From Leptoclinus maculatus (taxonomy: Eukaryota > Chordata > Actinopteri > Perciformes > Stichaeidae), in NCBI GenBank assembly GCA_032191485.1, contig JAVDOI010000012.1, positions 17,089,718-17,153,717 of the forward strand: a stretch of 64,000 nucleotides of DNA, written 5' to 3'. This document shows positions 58,591-64,000 of this stretch, one piece after another; the stretch's first letter is position 1; each line of letters begins with the position of its first letter. Both the position numbers and the translations under genes were made by a program. The notes under the pieces are model-generated. The model was not told the DNA's origin, ran no database searches, and saw nothing but the letters and a program-made list of their open reading frames with translations.

Positions 58591-60029
58591 ACAAACCTTT
58601 AGTACTGCTGGGCCCGGGGCCACTAGTGGCCCCCAGAGCACTATTTAGTAGGTACTGCCAAAAGGGTTAGATTACATTTTTTAAATAATGTCAAAAATCC
58701 ACATAAATGAAAGCGGTTAAATAAAAATGCATCACTTCAATGACCAGTTACGTTTGAATACAAACATCCTAATCACTCGTCATCAGTAGAGAACTCTGCG
58801 CCAGTAAAAGCTCTAAAGCGTGTGGTGAGGAAATACGACCCTAAATACATTAAATTCGGATTCATAATGGCAGGTAGCAATGGGTGAAGGTAAAGGCAGA
58901 ATATTTATTGATCGTTACAGCTGACTGAGGCATAATAAGTATTATTTCTCCCCCTTTTTCTTGCCATGTTTTGTTTCTCAATTAGCTGGGAATGTGGTCC
59001 TCGGATATTTTTGTAACAATCAGAAGTGGGCCTTAAGTTAAAGATCCCGAGGAAATCCTGCCTTTGTGTTTTCCAAGACGTTCATGTGTGGATGAACTGT
59101 CACCTTTTTCCATGACAAACCTGAAAATGATCCGAGTTTTTCGGGCATTGCAGATTAAGCCAGTTCATGTGAAAATCACTGTAAACAAGCGTCCACCGAG
59201 TATCTACTGTCAGGTGATAACATTTCTCCAAGGTCTGTAATTAACGACTTAGGACGGCTCGGATGCTCCTGCAGTTTATGATGCGTGTTCGGTAGCAGTG
59301 AGTGAGTGGCCCAGTATTAGGAGACAGGATGTGGGTCATAGCAGGCGCTCATCCAGGCCACTTCAGGGACACATGTCCCCTGCTCCACAGCTTTTTATGA
59401 ACTGCCAGTGAGGACAGAAACTGGCTTCCACAAACTGTTATTTATAGTCCACACTCTGAATACACTGTATATGTGTTTGCACACTTCTTCTCTCCTTTGT
59501 CTGTGTGGTTCTGTCAGTGTGGACGTTCATACCGGTGTGTGTTTACTGTAAATGTAATGCCATACACTGCAGGTGAAATCTAGCGCAGAGTACAGTCGGG
59601 GCTGAAATTGGCTTTTTTTTGCCCTTCTACTTTCTATACAGGGAGGCATAAAACACACCTTACAATACAATGCACTACCTTACAACAACCAAGTAAAATA
59701 TCATTTAAAAAACTGTCTCACTCTGATATTTGGACAGCATACAGCAGCATTTGGACAGCATAAAGCAGCATTGAATTTGCTCTAGGTTGTTGTTGACATA
59801 GTTTCCACTTCCTGAATGTTCTAGTGCTGTAGGTAATTATTAGTCTTTAGTATCGATCAATCTCTGGATCATATCTTTGATGGATCTACTCTTTGTTTAC
59901 TCAATCAGAAATGGTAAATAGTGGCCTTTACAATTCACCACAACCAAAATGAATGCAATTTCATCTTTTCTTGTTGTAGAAATTGTAGAATTTTACATTA
60001 TATATCTTCGTCAGACAAAAAAAAGCCGG

Positions 60030-60225
60030 TTGAAATGACATCATGGTCTTTGAGAAACTCTGACAGGCATATTTTTTTCATAAACTCAATAATGAATTGA
60101 TTGATTGAAAGAATGATTGACAGATTAATCAACAATTTAAATAATAATTCGCTGCGGCACAAAAAAACAGACAAAAGGTTGATTAATTGTGTGTCCATCA
60201 ACTAATCAGTTAATCGACTACACCG
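60030..60225 (+). repeat. Degenerate AT-rich repeat with TTAATC/GATTAAT words
   Basis: TGAATTGATTGATTGAAAGA, GACAGATTAATCAACAATTT and CTAATCAGTTAATCGACTAC belong to the same degenerate hAT-like background family. Boundaries are unclear. Confidence 0.35.
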
Positions 60226-61494
60226 GCTCGTTTTGTGTTGCGTGCACCAGAGACAATGTCGATGACGTGACGGAGGCGAGGACACGCTTGCCTGGACTCC
60301 TTTTATCCTTTTTTTTTTTTTTTCAAGCAGCGCTTGGATCAATACCTCTCTCATGCACACACCCAGCTTTCACCCTGGTGAGAAACAAAGCGAGATGCTA
60401 CTCGCTCAATAACAAGATGCCCGGGACAAGATGAGAGTGGAGATGTGAGGAGGACCGGCACAGAGGTGCAGAGTGTGTTTGCGTTTTGGCTTCTCGGCGG
60501 CGTGGCGGTTGTTGGAGACGGGGTGAGAATGCGAGGTGTTTCACGTGCCCATTAGGCAAATTGTTTTTTTCCTCCCTGTGTGTCATGTGGCTGCACCGCC
60601 ATCGTCGTCCTCCACCTTCTCCCTCTTTCTGTCGTTCCTCCGTTCGGCAGATGCCGCCCCTCTCACAACAGCCCTGTATTTCCTCCCCTGCGGGGATGGA
60701 CTGGAGCTGCTGGGTGACGTCGTCGCTAAGAGAGAGATCGATCCTGATTGGATGCAGTGTGTTTGGTTTCTAAACTCGTGAAAGAAGCAGGGATCTAACC
60801 TAGAAACCACTGCTGTGTCCGACTACAGAAACCTATGGACATTTTCAAAAGCAGGAAGATGGGTATAGAGACATTAAACTTCCTTGTAATGAGAAATGAA
60901 TATGAAAAAGGAGGAGGAATTAATGGTGAGGTGGAGAGCTTGTACAGCAGGAAATAAAGGAGATGGAAAGCATGAATCAAGACAGATAATGGGAGGGGTG
61001 TATTTATGCATTGCACAATAAAAAGTAAAGGGGTGCTGTGGGTATAATGCTGGTGAATTTTATTTTGAAAGCCATATTATGGATGCAACATCGCCTGCAA
61101 CAGCAGCCGAATACAGCCAGAGAGATTAAAAGGTTTGTAACCTTGGCATAAACAGCACAGCTAAATCTCTGAGGGTAGAGACAATTTTTCAGTGAATATA
61201 TACACACTTTGTACTACTGCACTACGCAAGCCAATAGCTGCATACATGTTCAACAACAGCATGGCTGACTTCGTTGTTAAGGGACGATGGGTTGCTATTT
61301 GGTCACACAAAGTATTTGTGAGTTTCTACAAAATCCCTGAAGCTGATTTTACTTCAAAACACACATGACTCTTAACCTTCTGGTAGGAATGTTGGCAGTT
61401 TATTTATTGAAAATCTTTGTCGTCAAATTGCAGTAGTGCTGTTTTCTATAAATAGTAATTCATGTTTTTTAGCCACGCTAGCAGCACGGCGCAT

Positions 61495-61760
61495 GAGGAT
61501 GAAATTGTTGATCCGTCTGTCGTTCTACCATTTTAATCCAGACTGAAATATCTCAACTATCTATTTAATGGATTGCCATGAAATTTGGTGCAGACGTGCA
61601 TTTTCCGAACAGGATGAATTTCAATTTGTCAAATACTTGACTACTCCAATGACGACACACTTGCAAAACTAATGACATTAATAATTAGCGAAGGTTAGCA
61701 TGCTAAACTAAGATGGTTAACATGGCAAACATACCTGCTAAACATAAACATGTATGCATT
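61495..61760 (+). repeat. Teleost-type repeat (CTGAAATATCTCAACTA ... GCTAACATGC)
   Basis: ATCCAGACTGAAATATCTCA, GGATTGCCATGAAATTTGGT, GAACAGGATGAATTTCAATT, GTTAGCATGCTAAACTAAGA and TACCTGCTAAACATAAACAT form a pattern I recognise as a very common fish repeat. An inverted fragment lies at 29166-29275. Confidence 0.6.
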
Positions 61761-62239
61761 TAGCACAAATGTGTGGCTTGTTAATGTTTTTGAAGAAGGG
61801 TTTTGGTTCGTACAGACGATGGAAGCTGTTGCATACAAGTGGAATTTACACACATTCATCTGCTACACCTGAGGCGTATTATTTTGAAACTCCACACCTT
61901 GGGAGCAGCCTGAACTATTTTGTTCTTGCCGTTTCTAGTTTTCTTTCAACCACTGTCGTGTCGAGATTTGGATGTGCATGTTTTAACTACTCGTTTAAAG
62001 CCAAAGTATCCTTGAAGAAGTTCTTTTTTGTGATCATGTTTTACTGACGGGGACACTTGAGTCTTGATTAAACTCCCAGGTGAAATTGTTCAGTGTTCCC
62101 GCTCAAGAGGTGCCTCAAGTTTAAACCTGTTCTGAAATGATCTATAAGTAAATTGATTATTTCAACTTCTACTGTTCTCTTACCATTTCACACAAATGAG
62201 TAATTGAAGTACAGACATTTTAAAGCAACATCTGGCTAA

Positions 62240-62910
62240 GGGGCCGTCATTTTCACGGTCGTACAAAGCGTACGACGGGGGGGGGGGGGGGTTGTCACTC
62301 ATGTACGACTTTAAAGTTTCGTAAAATGTCTATATTTTTCGGTGAACGGAACTTGCATTTTTTAACGCCTAGCGAGCGGCATCTCGTGCAAACACTCTCT
62401 AATGCTGCGGATTGAGTCGAATCGAGTTTCTTTGCGACGGCCACGCCGTTTCCCAAAAATGTAACGGCCGCGCGAGAGCCTGTCAGACGCTGAAAGAGCT
62501 GCAACAAAGCGCTGCAGGAACGCCCGAGCCGGTGGGGGGGTCTCCGAGCACCTTGCTTGTGCATGGAGGAGAGCGAGGCAAGGACGATAACAACAACAAC
62601 ATTGGGGGGAAATTGCACCAGTGCCCGGTGTGCAGTGAGCTGTTCCCGACTCGCTATCAACTTCTGAAACATCAGAAACTGACTCAGCACAAACTAAAAA
62701 CAATTTTAAAGTGGTTTTAATAATAAATTGTTGGATACATATCTTCTATATACATATTATTGTGTTTGTGTCTATAGTTGGGACTCCTAAAATCTAGACC
62801 TCGTAATGTGATAAAAATGTTGATATGTACTACTTTGGGGGGGGGGGGGGGTCTGGAAAAGTAGTACTCTTTGTACTACTGTGAAAATGTTGATAACTTT
62901 GGATGACCCC
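62240..62910. mobile_element. 671-bp TIR element carrying a zinc-finger coding fragment
   Basis: The ends start GGGGCCGTCA (left) and GGGGTCATCC (right, reverse-complemented), flanked on both sides by TAA (62237-62239, 62911-62913). This 3-bp TAA duplication fits the TWA preference of PIF/Harbinger-type elements, but the superfamily is uncertain. After a 13-bp length difference both ends share TTTTCAC and then a 19-nt hairpin, GTCGTACAAAGCGTACGAC on the left and GTAGTACAAAGAGTACTAC on the right. G15-type homopolymers lie just inside both ends on the + strand. No transposase frame is present; the interior carries the zinc-finger fragment at 62412-62720. Confidence 0.6.
62412..62720 (+). pseudogene. 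C2H2 zinc-finger protein fragment (terminal exon-like, no ATG)
   Basis: The open frame has an in-frame stop at 62400-62402 just upstream and contains no methionine codon at all, so it cannot be a complete gene by itself. It encodes a basic, Gln/Gly-rich stretch followed by one clear C2H2 finger, C-x2-C-x12-H-x5-H (HQCPVCSELFPTRYQL, then KHQKL), at about residues 70-92. It stops ten residues later at 62718-62720, with an AATAAA at about 62723. It looks like the last coding exon of a zinc-finger protein or an internal exon of a transposon-encoded gene. The finger is intact; single fingers of this kind may bind nucleic acid or protein. Expression is unproven. Confidence 0.5.
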
Positions 62911-63029
62911 TAAACTAATCTGTAAGTAAACATGATGATAGCGAGTTTTTGTTTGACTGTTTTGACTGTGTCTGGGAAAAAAAATCTGAGTTTCTCTCAT
63001 TAGGTACAGTCACACATTCTCCGGGGGCC

Positions 63030-63560
63030 GCAAGTGTTACTTGTTAAGTTAACATTAACCAATGGGACCGTATTAGCCGACCCTTACGCTGCTGGTTGAC
63101 CACTTTCCCAGGAGGAGAGTACCGTAGATATAGACAGGGCGGCTGGCTAGTTAGCTGGCTACCTTGTCCATCTCCACAGCTGGCTATATATCTAGCTAAC
63201 CTCCGTAGCTCCCGCTTGCTCACCTCCTGGCGAAGTAGTCTCAGTGAGGAGGCAGAGAGACCGTATCCGCTGGCCATCAGCCCGCTGTTGGGCTCATATT
63301 CTATAACCACATGGAGGAATTAGCAAGGTAGCTAACTGACTAGCCAGCTGCTAAAGGAGTAAAATGTAACAACTTAATGCTTCCACACACTGTTCTTAAA
63401 GTGTAAAAAAAGCACATTGCTGTTGCCAGATAAGTGCCAATTTTGTTCAGATCATTTTCTGTAACCAGTGTAGCATTAAAGCATGGCGGGATTAGCAAGC
63501 TAGCTAAGTAGCCAGCCATCAGCTAGAAAGAATACAAATTCCACCACCCTTTCATGCTAC
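63030..63560 (-). repeat. TAGCTAGCT-rich repeat family, inverted copy 3
   Basis: TCTGTAACCAGTGTAGCATT, AAGCATGGCGGGATTAGCAA, CATGGAGGAATTAGCAAGGT and TAGCTAACTGACTAGCCAG are the reverse complement of blocks at 1-270 and 32355-32650. ATGGGACCGTATTAGCC near 63060 likewise matches CATGGTCCCGTTGATTAATG in copy 1. Two tandem partial copies may be present. From 63600 to the end I see nothing more. Confidence 0.5.
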
Positions 63561-64000
63561 ACTGAAACTCTATAATAGCTTAGCCTATTAGCAACTTTTC
63601 TCAATAATTTAGCCGTGACAGCTGAGGAGGTTAGCTGTAGGCTAAGCTTTATCATCTCAAGATATATGCAATATTAATTTTGGCATCCAACAACAAAGCA
63701 AAGGGACATTTTTTCGATGTGTCGATTACATTTACACCGCGACGTAATCATGACGTCGGCTGTGAAATGGTCTAGTAAGCTGGCTTTAGCTTCATATTTA
63801 CAGACATCAGAGTCATATTGATAATCTTATCTAAATACATATTTGCTTTAAGTGCAACAGATACTAAATGTTAACGAAGAGTCAACAAGTATCACTGTTA
63901 TCGAATGACATGACTGTTAAACAGAGAATTTAAATACAGTAAATATTCTCTGAAACTGTAAATTCGTCAGGTTTTACCACACGCTGCTCTGTTGACGTTT

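Larger units (their letters stand above)
45341..64000 (+). other. MAGI1 intron 2 (incomplete in the window)
   Basis: It starts at the GTGAGT donor and has no further recognisable MAGI1 exon. In particular I found no sequence encoding the expected GEVPGVDYNF region. It contains repeat copies, a CT- and CpG-rich block at 47.9-49.6 kb, microsatellites, and the zinc-finger-bearing TIR element at 62.2-62.9 kb. G or C homopolymers lie at about 46203-46218, 49069-49081, 49214-49226, 55452-55474, 62277-62292 and 62837-62851. The stretches 47130-47900, 50050-51250, 53900-54480, 55030-56280, 57130-57990, 58600-60030 and 60230-61490 hold nothing else I can support. Confidence 0.7.

Noticed and set aside
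45341..64000. MAGI1 exon 3 (GEVPGVDYNF region of the guanylate-kinase domain)
   Set aside because: Looked for in the remaining 18.7 kb and not found; most likely outside the window.

Overview
The window looks like vertebrate nuclear DNA, most likely from a teleost fish. It has one spliced gene with consensus splice sites, very large introns, many (GT)n/(CA)n arrays and dense copies of interspersed repeats of a kind I associate with teleost genomes. There are no operons, ribosome-binding sites or prokaryote-style genes. The species cannot be named from the sequence, and most open reading frames over 60 codons are chance, microsatellite or repeat translations. The main gene is the 5' end of a MAGI1-type membrane-associated guanylate kinase scaffold on the + strand. 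Coding exon 1 (12376-12676) encodes the N-terminal PDZ0 domain. Exon 2 (45224-45340) encodes the PDZ0-to-guanylate-kinase junction. The splice phases match (1/1) across a 32.5 kb intron. I found no further MAGI1 coding exon up to position 64000, so the rest of the gene (GUK, WW and the other PDZ domains) must lie to the right. A GC- and CpG-rich block at about 11.7-12.4 kb is the likely promoter and 5' UTR. Layout: 1-11.7 kb is upstream intergenic DNA made of old repeat copies and homopolymer tracts. 11.7-12.7 kb is promoter plus exon 1. 12.7-45.2 kb is intron 1. It holds an intronless 518-codon coiled-coil reading frame (14271-15827), a GGTTCT-rich tandem array (20.4-21.1 kb), a 5'-truncated L2/CR1-like LINE (about 21470-23203) split by a complete 1,038-bp hAT-type transposon (22030-23067, perfect 8-bp target duplication), and long microsatellites. 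45.2-64 kb is intron 2. It holds three of the four same-strand copies of one abundant repeat (the fourth is at 43 kb), a CT-rich CpG-containing segment at 48-49 kb and a CAG-containing segment at 53.4 kb that could be alternative first exons, and a 671-bp TIR element (62240-62910) carrying a C2H2 zinc-finger coding fragment. The items most worth a second look are the coiled-coil gene, with its recent internal duplication and out-of-frame C-terminus, and the small zinc-finger-bearing transposon, whose two ends keep the same hairpin through paired base changes. No rRNA, tRNA, CRISPR array, LTR retrotransposon or viral gene was recognised.
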